Positions 47,382-59,400 of a DNA stretch of 64,000 nt are shown piece by piece. The notes beneath the pieces are model-generated. The model was given only the letters and a program-made list of their open reading frames with translations, did not search any database and was not told the origin of the DNA. Source of the DNA: Anisus vortex (lineage: Eukaryota > Mollusca > Gastropoda > Planorbidae); the NCBI GenBank assembly GCA_949126835.1, contig OX421507.1, positions 30,387,382-30,451,381 on the forward strand, read 5' to 3'. Numbering within the stretch: position 1 is the first letter of the stretch; each line of letters begins with the position of its first letter. The translations under genes and the position numbers were made by a program.

Positions 47382-47777
47382 CTGTTAGAAATTATGAAAT
47401 TTATGTAACTAAGAAAAAGATAATTCCTAATTATGCAAAAGAAATTTAGTTTAAATAGTTATTCAGAGTGTAGTTTTTATTTACTTGTTGCTATCACAGG
47501 CTTTCATTGTACAAATGTGACTCAAAATTGGCGTTGAGTGTAATTTAAATATGAGTTAACACATCGACCTAAAGCCCCTGTTGTAGACCGCAATATTATT
47601 GCACTAATGGAATAAGCCTTAATTAGAAAGAGGACTTCCGATAGTGTTTTGGTGCGGGCGAGGGAATATGAGACACGATATTTTTCTAACCAAGTGATTT
47701 AAAACTAAGGCAGATATTCTAGGTATTTTCACGCCAACAAGGACAAGTGATGGGCTTTTATTATTTTATTAAGAGAA
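47382..47777. other. Unassigned sequence upstream of the candidate exon
   Basis: AT-rich, compatible with an intron of the minus-strand gene. No exon recognised. Confidence 0.5.
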
Positions 47778-47905
47778 CTCAAAGCAAGGCTTCTAGTCAA
47801 GGTCTACCATAGACCAGTTATAAAGCAAGGCTTCTAGTCAAGGTCTACCATAGACCAGTTATAAAGCAAGGCTTCTAGTCAAGGTCTACCGTAGACCAGT
47901 TATAA
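47778..47905. repeat. 41-bp tandem repeat
   Basis: Three near-perfect copies of a unit with core CAAGGCTTCTAGTCAAGGTC followed by TACCATAGACCAG. GGTCTACCATAGACC is itself an inverted repeat, so each unit can form a short hairpin. Confidence 0.95.
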
Positions 47906-47989
47906 AGGCTCATTTTCGTAATACTATGACTTATGGAATTAAACTGACTGATTTGTATAGTCTCCCTTCTGTATAGAGTCACACACTGT

Positions 47990-48105
47990 CTAAACAAACA
48001 TTACATTAACATTAGTCTATCTAATCAAACATTACATTAAAATTAGTCTATCTTATCAAACATTACATTAAAATTAGTATATATAATCAAACATTACATA
48101 AAACT
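47990..48105. repeat. 31-bp diverged tandem repeat
   Basis: Four copies of a unit with core ATCAAACATTACATTAAAAT. Confidence 0.9.
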
Positions 48106-48225
48106 GAGTCTTAAAAAAAAAACTTGATAAAAAACTTTATAGTGCCTATGACTAAAAAAAATGTATATGGTATAAAAACTTTTACATCAGACTATGGGTG
48201 GGAAGCATTTTTCGTAGTTGGCTGT

Positions 48226-48600
48226 ATACGGTATACACTATAAGGTATACAGTATAAAGTATACATTATAAGCTATACAGTATACAGTATACGGTATACA
48301 GTATACGGTATACAGTATACGGTATACAGTATACGGTATACAGTATAAGGTATACAGTATAAGATATACAGTATAAGGTATACAGTATAAGGTATACAGT
48401 ATGAGGTATACAGTATAAGGTATACAGTATAAGGTATACAGTATAAGGTTTACAGTATAAGGTTTACAGTATACGGTATACAGTATAAGGTATACAGTAT
48501 AAGGTATACAGTATACAATATACAGTATAAGGTATACAGTATACAATATACAGTATAAGGTATACAGTATAAGGTATACAGTATAAGGTATACAGTCGAT
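48226..48600. repeat. 14-bp minisatellite with self-complementary core
   Basis: About 26 copies of TATACAGTATAAGG or TATACAGTATACGG. The unit is rich in GTATAC and TATAC/GTATA, so neighbouring units can pair. The 131-codon minus frame of YTVYLILY repeats is an artefact. Confidence 0.95.
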
Positions 48601-48796
48601 ATATAATATATTGCCATTGTTATAAGGATGCAATTAGCGCCCTGATCACACCAGATTTACCAGTGACCGCTAGTGAACTCTAGGTCATCGTTCAGGACTC
48701 TAATTGACATCACACATTAACAAGTTGCCCCCTCCTCTTGTGAGATGTTGGCAAAATGTCACTTTCTACTTAATGGATCCAGTTAGTGCTGACGTT

Positions 48797-50000
48797 AGTT
48801 CTACGTTTGAATCTCCAAGATAGAGGCGCCAACATGCTATTAGTTTTACGTTTGAATCTCCAAGATAGAGTCGCCAACATGCTATTAGTTTTATGTTTAA
48901 ATCTCCAAGATAGGGCGCCAACATGCTTTTAGCTTTATGTTTAAATCTCCAAGATAGGGGCGCCAACATGGTATTAGTTTTATGTTTAAATCTCCAAGAT
49001 AGGGCGCCAACATGCTTTTAGCTTTATGTTTAAATCTCCATGATAGGGGTGCCAACATGGTATTAGTTTTATGTTTAAATCTCCAAGATAGGGGCGCCAA
49101 CATGGTATTCGTTCTATGTTTAAATCTCCAAGATAGGGCGCCAACATGCTTTTAGCTTTATGTTTAAATCTCCAAGATAGGGGCGCCAACATGGTATTAG
49201 TTTTATGTTCAAATCTTCAAGATAGGGCGCCAATATGGTATTAGTTTTATGTTTAAATCTCCAAGATAGGGCGCCAACATGATTTTAGCTTTATGTTTAA
49301 ATCTCCAAGATAGGGGCGCCAACATGGTATTAGTTTTATGTTTAAATCTCCAAGATAGGGGCGCCAACATGGTATTAGTTCTATGTTTAAATCTCCAAGA
49401 TAGGGCGCCAATATGGTATTAGTTTTATGTTTAAATCTCCAAGATAGGGCGCCAACATGCTTTTAGCTTTACGTTTAAATCTCCAAGATAGGGGCGCCAA
49501 CATGGTATTAGTTTTATGTTTAAATCTCCAAGATAGGGGCGCCAACATGGTATTAGTTCTATGTTAAAATCTCCAAGATAGGGGCACCAATGTGGTATTA
49601 GTTCGATGTTTAAATCTCCAAGATAGGGTGCCAACATGCTTTTAGCTTTATGTTTAAATCTCCAAGATAGGGGCGCCAACATGGTATTAGTTTTATGTTT
49701 AAATCTCCAAGATAGGGGCGCCAACATAGTATTAGTTCTATGTTTAAATCTCCAAGATAGGGGCACCAATGTGGTATTAGTTCGATGTTTAAATCTCCAA
49801 GATAGGGGCGCCAACATGCTATTAGTTCTATGTTTAAATCTCTAAGGTAGGGGCGCCAACATGGTATTAGTATTAGTTCTATGTTTAAATCTACAATATA
49901 GGGGCGCCAATATGGTATTAGTTTAAATCTCCAAGATAGGGGAGGCAACATGTTATTAGTTTTATGTTTCAATCTCCGAAATGGTGCGCCAACATACCCA
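48797..50000. repeat. 44-46 bp minisatellite
   Basis: About 27 copies of a unit with cores ATGTTTAAATCTCCAAGATA and GGCGCCAACATGGTATTAG. The number of G residues before CGCC varies (GGGCGCC or GGGGCGCC), which changes unit length and frame. Two spacer subtypes alternate, GCTTTTAGCTTTATG and GGTATTAGTTTTATG. Units degrade at both edges. Several minus-strand open frames result; none is credible. Confidence 0.96.
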
Positions 50001-50164
50001 ATATTGAATGGTCCTTTCGGAGACAATAATCAATAATATGGCAGGGCGGTCTTAAACTATATAATGTTGACTTTTAATATGTAATAAAGTAAGTATTAGG
50101 TGTAATTTTTTTTGAGTCTACTAGATATGTAATTAAATTAAAAACGATGAAAGTAATGTAATTA

Positions 50165-50860
50165 AATAAGTTAAGTGAATATTCACATCTGTCAGGAGAA
50201 ACACAAATAGTTAAATCCCTAAACCTAGAAATAATAGAGGACAGAAGGGCAAAGAGTAAAGTAATAATAATACATAAGGCATTAAACAGTCACTTAAAAA
50301 TATAACATTCTGTTACAATACTCAGATAAACATAAGGACTAAAACACTTTCATTGTCCCTTATATGAGACCAAATGTGAAGCCGGCTGGCCGTGTGGTTA
50401 GCTCAAAGGACTGTCAACCAAAAAAACACCTGACACGTCGCGGGTTCTATCCCCGCCACCGGCAGATCCTTGTCGCCCTACAGGAGTTTTGGGACTAGAT
50501 GTAGATGACGTTAATATTGAGTTGTTATCACGTGCGCTTAACCGGCAGCAGTGAAACCTCTCACAGATTAATAGTCTTCTAGAGAGCACTGAGCATGCTA
50601 AAATAGCATGGATAGAAGCGCTATATAAATTACCATCATATCATCATATCATCTTATCATCATCATATATCAAATGCATATAAATACTCTTTCTTCACGA
50701 AGTGGCGTCCGGGCATGGAATGGGTTGCCTGAACAAACCAGAAGTAAAAAAACAGTAATTTTACAGCATTTAAAGCACTGATCAAAAGACACCGTTGAGC
50801 GTAGGACGCATTAATCTTCTTTATAGAAAGAGCGTCTGTAATGTATGAGATACGTCAATA
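50165..50860 (+). mobile_element. LINE-A copy split by a SINE insertion
   Basis: The left half (50165-50376) has CAAATAGTTAAATCCC, AACCTAGAAATAATAGAGG, GGCAAAGAGTAAAGTAATAA and AGATAAACATAAGGAC. The right half (50671-50860) has CTTTCTTCACGAAGTGGCG, GGGCATGGAATGGGTTGCC and the stem-loop GGACGCATTAATC to GAGCGTCTGTAATG. Together they form one LINE-A 3' end interrupted at an ACCAAATG site. The coding part is broken. Confidence 0.88.
50377..50670 (+). mobile_element. tRNA-derived SINE, family S1, inserted in LINE-A
   Basis: The head has an A-box-like GTGTGGTTAGCTCAAAGG and a B-box-like GGGTTCTATCCCC at tRNA spacing with an insertion, within GCCGGCTGGCC ... CCGCCACCGGC. The body ends GAAGCGCTATATAAATTACC followed by a short ATC/ATATC repeat tail. 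The 6-bp direct repeat CAAATG flanks it (50371-50376 and 50671-50676). It is younger than the LINE-A copy it interrupts. Confidence 0.85.
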
Positions 50861-51087
50861 TGATAAGGAAAATATACAATTAAATATTTATCTTTAAAGG
50901 GATGAGAGAGAGTTTTTTAAATCTTTAGTACATAGAACATTCAGATTTATAGATGATAATAGTATTATTATGCTAGTATAATTATCACATTCTATAAAGC
51001 AAATTTCTAAGTGTAAGATTCCGGTGCGCTCTTAAACAGTCGCCATTTATCGTCCATTTTTATTTCTGTTTAAACATAGTCTATATT

Positions 51088-51121
51088 AGGGATCGGCAAC
51101 CTACGGTACGCGTGCCATACT
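51088..51121 (+). mobile_element. Family D end, cut by the 39-bp array
   Basis: AGGGATCGGCAACCTACGG and TACGCGTGCCATACTTGG match the D end at 62193, then the sequence passes directly into the tandem array. Confidence 0.6.
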
Positions 51122-53775
51122 TGGTATAATTCTTGTAAAACCCTTCAATAATAAAATGTTATGTAATAATCTTGTAAAACCCTTCAATAATAAAATGTTA
51201 TGTAATAATCTTGTAAAACCCTTCAATAATAAAATGTTATGTAATAATCTTGTAAAACCCTTCAATAATAAAATGTTATGTAATAATCTTGTAAAACCCT
51301 TCAATAATAAAATGTTGTGTAATAATCTTGTAAAACCTTTCAATAATAAAATGTTATGTAATAATCTTGTAAAACCCTTCAATAATAAAACGTTATGTAA
51401 TAATCTTGTAAAACCCTTCAATAATAAAATGTTATGTAATAATCTTGTAAAACCCTTCAATAATAAAATGTTATGTAATAAACTTGTAAAACCCTTCAAT
51501 AATAAAATGTTTGTAATAATCTTGTAAAACCCTTCAATAATAAAACGTTATGTAATAATCTTGTAAAACCCTTCAATAATAAAATGTTATGTAATAATCT
51601 TGTAAAACCCTTCAATAATAAAATGTTATGTAATAATCTTGTAAAACCCTTCAATAATAAAACGTTATGTAATAATCTTGTAAAACCCTTCAATAATAAA
51701 ATGTTATGTAATAAACTTGTAAAACCCTTCAATAATTATATTGATTGTAATAATCTTGTAAAACCCTTCAATAATAAAATGTTATGTAATAAACTTGTAA
51801 AACCCTTCAATAATAAAATGTTTGTAATAATCTTGTAAAACCCTTTAATAATAAAATGTTATGTAATAAACTTGTAAAACCCTTCAATAATAAAATGTTT
51901 GTAATAATCTTGTAAAACCCTTCAATAATAAAACGTTATGTAATAATCTTGTAAAACCCTTCAATAATAAAATGTTATGTAATAATCTTGTAAAACCCTT
52001 CAATAATCAAATGTTATGTAATAAACTTGTAAAACCCTTCAATAATAAAATGTTTGTAATTATCTTGTAAAACCTTTCAATAATAAAATGTTATGTAATA
52101 ATCTTGTAAAACCCTTCAATAATAAAACGTTATGTAATAATCTTGTAAAACCCTTCAATAATAAAATGTTATGTAATAAACTTGTAAAACCCTTCAATAA
52201 TTAAATGTTATGTAATAATCTTGTAAAACCCTTCAATAATAAAATGTTATGTAATAAACTTGTAAAACCCTTCAATAATAAAATGTTTGTAATAATCTTG
52301 TAAAACCCTTCAATAATAAAATGTTATGTAATAAACTTGTAAAACCCTTCAATAATAAAATGTTTGTAATAATCTTGTAAAACCCTTCAATAATAAAATG
52401 TTATGTAATAAACTTGTAAAACCCTTCAATAATAAAATGTTATGTAATAATCTTGTAAAACCCTTCAATAATAAAATGTTATGTAATAAACTTGTAAAAC
52501 CCTTCAATAATAAAATGTTTGTAATAATCTTGTAAAACCCTTCAATAATAAAATGTTTGTAATAATCTTGTAAAACCCTTCAATAATAAAATGTTATGTA
52601 ATAAACTTGTAAAACCCTTCAATAATAAAATGTTATGTAATAATCTTGTAAAACCCTTCAATAATAAAATGTTATGTAATAATCTTGTAAAACCCTTCAA
52701 TAATAAAACGTTATGTAATAATCTTGTAAAACCCTTCAATAATAAAATGTTATGTAATAAACTTGTAAAACCCTTCAATAATTAAATGTTATGTAATAAT
52801 CTTGTAAAACCCTTCAATAATAAAATGTTATGTAATAAACTTGTAAAACCCTTCAATAATAAAATGTTTGTAATAATCTTGTAAAACCCTTCAATAATAA
52901 AATGTTATGTAATAAACTTGTAAAACCCTTCAATAATAAAATGTTTGTAATAATCTTGTAAAACCCTTCAATAATAAAATGTTATGTAATAAACTTGTAA
53001 AACCCTTCAATAATAAAATGTTATGTAATAATCTTGTAAAACCCTTCAATAATAAAATGTTATGTAATAAACTTGTAAAACCCTTCAATAATAAAATGTT
53101 TGTAATAATCTTGTAAAACCCTTCAATAATAAAATGTTTGTAATAATCTTGTAAAACCCTTCAATAATAAAATGTTATGTAATAAACTTGTAAAACCCTT
53201 CAATAATAAAATGTTATGTAATAATCTTGTAAAACCCTTCAATAATAAAATGTTATGTAATAAACTTGTAAAACCCTTCAATAATAAAATGTTTGTAATA
53301 ATCTTGTAAAACCCTTCAATAATAAAATGTTATGTAATAAACTTGTAAAACCCTTCAATAATAAAATGTTTGTAATAATCTTGTAAAACCCTTCAATAAT
53401 AAAATGTTTGTAATAATCTTGTAAAACCCTTCAATAATAAAATGTTATGTAATAAACTTGTAAAACCCTTCAATAATAAAATGTTTGTAATAATCTTGTA
53501 AAACCCTTCAATAATAAAATGTTATGTAATAAACTTGTAAAACCCTTCAATAATAAAATGTTTGTAATAATCTTGTAAAACCCTTTAATAATACAATGTT
53601 ATGTAATAAACTTGTAAAACCCTTCAATAATAAAATGTTTGTAATAATCTTGTAAAACCCTTTAATAATAAAATGTTATGTAATAAACTTGTAAAACCCT
53701 TCAATAATAAAATGTTTGTAATAATCTTGTAAAAACCTTTAATAATACAATGTTATGTAATAATCTTGTTATGTT
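51122..53775. repeat. 39/38-bp satellite-like array
   Basis: About 68 copies of a unit with core TTGTAAAACCCTTCAATAAT. The 39-bp form ends ATGTTATGTAAT and the 38-bp form ATGTTTGTAAT. The first 700 bp is mainly 39-mers; later the two alternate, often as a 77-bp dimer also marked by AATAATC/AATAAAC. A 581-bp block (about 52200-52780) is repeated next to itself (52781-53361). Open frames on both strands come from the 13-codon unit and end where a 38-bp unit shifts the frame. Confidence 0.98.
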
Positions 53776-54116
53776 ATGTAATAAAGTTTATTTAACTTCC
53801 TTTGTTGTTGTTAACCTCTGAACTACTTATTGTTACAAGTGTGTTGATGGGTACATTTCCAACCAGATACACAGACACACCTGTCTACAGATATCCATCC
53901 ATCTACCTTGGGCAAATCTCCGTGGCATAAAAATATTTGCCGAAAGCGCTCTCTCGTTATCAACAGGTTTACATTATCCCAGTCCAACCATTCAGACATA
54001 TGCAGTTCATATTTTGTAACGTGCAATAACCCATGTTCGTTTTAAGCCATTAGAACTTGGGCAACACCAATTTACAAATGTCATTTTTTACTGTCATACA
54101 ATTAGTCATGTCTTAA
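53776..54116. other. Unassigned sequence
   Basis: Single-copy. A 67-codon minus frame at 53823-54026 has no recognisable motif and no splice or start evidence. Confidence 0.5.
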
Positions 54117-54118
54117 AT

Positions 54119-55020
54119 ACTAGTAGTTATGCCCGTCAAAATGACAGGGAAACAAATGACTACAATAGGTTTCATTAATATAATAAAACAATAAAATAAA
54201 CTAACCCATAAAAACAAAGTTTTTATTATACTCCCTTTCTTTGTAAATTAATTTATATTTAATTTATATTTTAATGTAGATTAAAATAACTATAAGTGAT
54301 ATCATACCTTATAAATTTCCACCCTAAAATTTTGCGCATCCTTTTTTTTTCTAGCTTTGGCCCGCAAATACCATGAAAAGATAACTCGCTTTGTTTCGGC
54401 TACATTGTGTCGTTTTCATTCTATTTATTTCGTAAAAACTAACATGTCCGAAAAGTTGATTTACTTCCGTCTCTTCCGGTAGAGGCAGCCATGTTTGACG
54501 TAAAAAAAATTTTTTTCGATTCGCGAATCGGTCGAATGAATTCGTGACTATTCCAAACGCTATGTTGCTGAAAATTTGATAGAATGTATTGTTAGTCGGG
54601 ACAAGTCTGCTGCCTAAGTCTCAGCTCGATTGGACGACAGGAAGTGGTCGAAAAATCGATGCAAAGTTTTGCTAACAACCACAACCAAGCAGACAGACAG
54701 ACAGACAGTACGAGTTTAAAAAAAGGGAGTAAAAAAATATAGAAAGGAAACATAAAAAAAAACTATTTCACTGTAAGGGAAAACCCGGAAGGACGAAACA
54801 AGTCAGAATTTGAAAACATATTTAAAGGGACATCACTCTCAATAATTTTTTAATGGAACTCCCGTTTATAGCCTTAAAATAATATTAGTAAACATTTAAA
54901 AAAAAATATTTTACGAATTAAACAATATAGTTTATATAATAAACATTTCTTTTTGAGGCCGTTTCCAATGTTTATATTTAACTTTTGTCCCGATCCGTTA
55001 TACGGCTAAAAGTCTATAAA
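54119..55020 (+). mobile_element. Unclassified interspersed element, family F, copy 2
   Basis: Begins ACTAGTAGTTATGCCCGTCA as at 6627, contains CAGACAGACAGACAG near 54690 and the AAGGGACATCACTCTC block shared with 23345-23520, and ends in a GCCGTTTCCAATG ... CCGATCCGTTATACGG segment like that at 7300-7335. Three loci share it, so it is a genuine dispersed repeat. No coding is recognised and its class is undetermined. Confidence 0.62.
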
Positions 55021-55057
55021 TAATGTGCGGTCTGTAAATTCAGCTGTCCTACGACTA

Positions 55058-55393
55058 CTTGTTGCATTGGCACTTAATTACACTGCCATACAAACAATCA
55101 ACTACGTGAAATTTGTTCAACACAAAGAGCATTAAAATAATTTTAAGCTTAGAATCGTGTTCAGTACATCTTGTTGCATTTGCACTTAATTACACTGCAA
55201 TACAAACAATCAACTACGTGAAATTTGTTCAACACAAAGAGCATTAAAATAATTTTAAGCTTAGAATCGTGTTTAGTACATCTTGTTGCATTTGCACTTA
55301 ATTACACTGCCATACAAACAATCAACTACGTGAAATTTGTTTAACACAAAGAGCATTAAAATAATTTTAAGCTTAGAATCGTGTTCAGTACAT
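55058..55393. repeat. 112-bp tandem triplication
   Basis: Three consecutive copies of a 112-bp unit starting CTTGTTGCATTTGCAC and ending CGTGTTCAGTACAT, with a handful of single-base differences. Confidence 0.97.
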
Positions 55394-55614
55394 CAAACTA
55401 ATTCAGTATATGAACAATAAACTCTTTTAGTGAACAATACTATTTGACCTTTACAATTATTTAATACAATACAATACAGTGGTACTCTGAACGAATTACC
55501 ATATTATGCTAAAATATAAAACATACTTATTTCGTAACAAAACTCTGAATAAATTATTTTATATTAGTTGTTTTTGTTTGTTTTAACATTGTTAGTTTAC
55601 TATGCACATAATAT

Positions 55615-55735
55615 ACTAGTTGATAAAATAATGCTAATAGTACTATATTGTAGGCTACTAATAATACTAATAATGCTAATAGTACTATATTGTACTAATA
55701 ATACTAATAATGCTAATAGTACTATATTGCCTTCA
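55615..55735. repeat. Short tandem repeat, about 36 bp
   Basis: Three copies around the core AATGCTAATAGTACTATATT. Confidence 0.88.
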
Positions 55736-56199
55736 AAAGACCCTCTGCCTATACCTATATCCAACTGTCAATTTTTCCAACACTCTATCCCACGAATACC
55801 GCCATCATTACTTCCCCTGTGTGACTCTTGCCAATAGCTGTAAGTGTGCTTCCAGAGAATATAAGTGATGTCCCCTGCCGCTGTCACGTGTCCATCAGTT
55901 CCATTTTTAGCTTGACCTTATTTCGTTCCATTTCATTTTGGCATACAATTTCTTTTGTAGTTTCCAATTTAAAAAACATTATTCGCTTTTCCATTTCTTC
56001 ATTTTTAACGTCAAGAAAAAAAAAAGGTTTTTAGACACAAAATTGTCTAGATTTTTAGAAAAATATCACGCCTCTTCGTATGCAATATGTTATTAATTAT
56101 TTATAAATATCTTTTATTTCTATTGTAATATAAAACTGTCCATTTTACATCATGCTGTTCCTAGAACAAGTGAAGTCACAACACATAATGGGATTGCGT
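55736..56199. other. Unassigned; weak coiled-coil-like minus-strand segment
   Basis: On the minus strand about 56015-55895 reads a charged helical stretch (KNEEMEKRIMFFKLETTKE, then NEMERNKVKLKMELMD) before a stop. Such tails occur at the C-termini of Myb/SANT-type proteins associated with transposons, but the match is by feel only. Nothing upstream could be joined to it. The rest is AT-rich. Confidence 0.3.
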
Positions 56200-56372
56200 G
56201 GTTAGAACAACGATCAGCCACTTTTTCTTTATCCCCAACTACTGTCAGGTACCTATTAATATTGTGTAAACTCATGGACATCATCCAGAACCGGAAAAAA
56301 AGCGTGGCCTTAGCCAGGATTCGAACTCACGACTTTCGGTACTAAAGTTCGAAAACCGTGTCTTATACATAG
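56200..56372 (-). mobile_element. SINE family S2
   Basis: On the minus strand a good B box (GAGTTCGAATCCTGG) follows GTACCGAAAGTCGT, then GGTACCTGACAGTAGTTGGG and a diverged GGCTGATCGTTG block. This copy is diverged and lacks the TTAC tail. Confidence 0.72.
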
Positions 56373-56460
56373 CTTTATACAACTAGTGTTTAAGTCGCTT
56401 TATTAACCGTATGGATAGCTTTATACAACTAGTGTTTAAGCTGCCTTATTTACTGCATAA
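56373..56460. repeat. Short direct duplication
   Basis: ATAGCTTTATACAACTAGTG followed by TTTAAG occurs twice about 47 bp apart. Confidence 0.85.
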
Positions 56461-56489
56461 CTGTATACTATAAATTACAACACTTTCAC

Positions 56490-59400
56490 AAACATTCTAA
56501 TAATAATAAATTACAAAAATCCCACAAATACTCTAACAATAATAAATTACAACGATTTCACGAACATTAAAACAATAATAAATTACAACAATTCCACAAA
56601 CATTCAAACAATAATAAATTACAACAATTACACAAACATTCTAACAATAATATAAATTACAACAATTCCACAAACATTCTAACAATAATAAATTACAACA
56701 ATTCCACTAACATTCTAACAATAATAAATTACAACAATTCAACAAACATTCTAACAATAATAAATTACAACAATTTCACAAACATTCTAACAATAATAAA
56801 TTACAATTCAAAAAAATTCTAAATAATAAATTACAACAATTCCACAAACATTCTAACAATAATAAATTACAATTCCACAATTTTTCTAACAATAATAAAT
56901 TACAACAATTCCACAAACATTCTAACAATAATAAATTACAACAATTCCACAAACATTCTAACAATAATAAATTACAACAATTTCACAAACATTCTAACAA
57001 AAATAAATCACAACCATTCCACAAACATTCTAACAATAATAAATTAGAACAATTCCACAAACATTCTAACAATAATAATTTAGAACAATTCCATAAACAT
57101 TCTAACAAAAATAATATACAACAATTCAACAAACATTCTAACAATAATAAATTACAACGATTTCACGAGCATTCTAACAATAATAAATTACAACAATCCC
57201 ACAAACATTCTAACAATAATAAATAACAACAATTCCATAAACATCTAACAATAATAAATTACAACGATTTCACAGACATTCAAACAATAATAATATACAA
57301 CAATTCAACAAACATTCTAACAATAATAAATTACAACGATTTCACGAGCATTCTAACAATAATAAATTACAACAATTTCACAAACATTCCAACAATAATA
57401 AATTACAACAATCCCACAAACATTCTAACAATAATAAATAACAACAATTCCATAAACATCTAACAATAATAAATTACAACGATTTCACAAACATTCTAAC
57501 AATAATAAATTACAATTCCACAAACATTCTAACAATAAAAAATTACAACAATTCCACAAACATTCTAACAAAAATAAATTACAACAATTCCACAAACATT
57601 CTAACAATAATAAATTACAATTCCACAAACATTGTAAATAATAAATTACAACAATACTACAAACATTCTAACAATAATAAATTACAACGAATTCACAAAC
57701 ATTCTAACAATAATAAATTACAATTCCACAAACATTCTAAATAATAAATTACAACAATTCCACAAACATTCTAACAATAATAAATTACAACAATTCCACA
57801 AACATTTAAACAATAATAATTTACAAGGATTTCACAAACATTCTAACAATAATAAATTACAATTCCACAATTATTCTAACAATAATAAATTACAACAATT
57901 CCACAAACATTCTAACAAAAATAAATTACAACAATTCCACAAACATTCTAAAAATAATAAATTACAATTCCACAAACATTCTAAATAATAAATTACAACA
58001 ATACCACAAACATTCTAACGATAATAAATTACAACGAATTCACAAACATTCTAACAATAATAAATTACAATTCCACAAACATTCTAAATAATAAATTACA
58101 ACAATACCACAAACATTCTAACAATAATAAATTACAACAATTCCACAAACATTCTAACAATAATAAATTACAACAATTTAACAAACATTCTAACAATAAT
58201 AAATTACAACAATTTGACAAACATTATAACAATAATAAATTACAACAATTCAACAAACATTCTAACAATAATAAATTACAACAATTCCACAAACATTCTT
58301 ACAATAATAAATTACAACAATTCCACAAACATTCTAACAATAATAAATAACAACAATTCCACAAACATTCTAACAATAATAAATTACAACAATTTCACAA
58401 ACATTCTAACAATAATAAATTACAATTCAAAAAAATTCTAAATAATAAATTACAACAATTCCACAAACATTCTAACAATAATAAATTACAATTCCACAAT
58501 TTTTCTAACAATAATAAATTACAACAATTCCACAAACATTCTAACAATAATAAATTACAACAATTCCACAAACATTCTAACAATAATAAATTACAACAAT
58601 TTCACAAACATTCTAACAAAAATAAATTACAACCATTCCACAAACATTCTAACAATAATAAATTAGAACAATTCCACAAACATTCTAACAATAATAATTT
58701 AGAACAATTCCATAAACATTCTAACAAAAATAATATACAACAATTCAACAAACATTCTAACAATAATAAATTACAACGATTTCACGAGCATTCTAACAAT
58801 AATAAATTACAACAATCCCACAAACATTCTAACAATAATAAATAACAACAATTCCATAAACATCTAACAATAATAAATTACAACGATTTCACAGACATTC
58901 AAACAATAATAATATACAACAATTCAACAAACATTCTAACAATAATAAATTACAACGATTTCACGAGCATTCTAACAATAACAAATTACAACAATTTCAC
59001 AAACATTCCAACAATAATAAATTACAACAATCCCACAAACATTCTAACAATAATAAATAACAACAATTCCATAAACATCTAACAATAATAAATTACAACG
59101 ATTTCACAAACATTCTAACAATAATAAATTACAATTCCACAAACATTCTAACAATAAAAAATTACAACAATTCCACAAACATTCTAACAAAAATAAATTA
59201 CAACAATTCCACAAACATTCTAACAATAATAAATTACAATTCCACAAACATTGTAAATAATAAATTACAACAATACTACAAACATTCTAACAATAATAAA
59301 TTACAACGAATTCACAAACATTCTAACAATAATAAATTACAATTCCACAAACATTCTAAATAATAAATTACAACAATTCCACAAACATTCTAACAATAAT

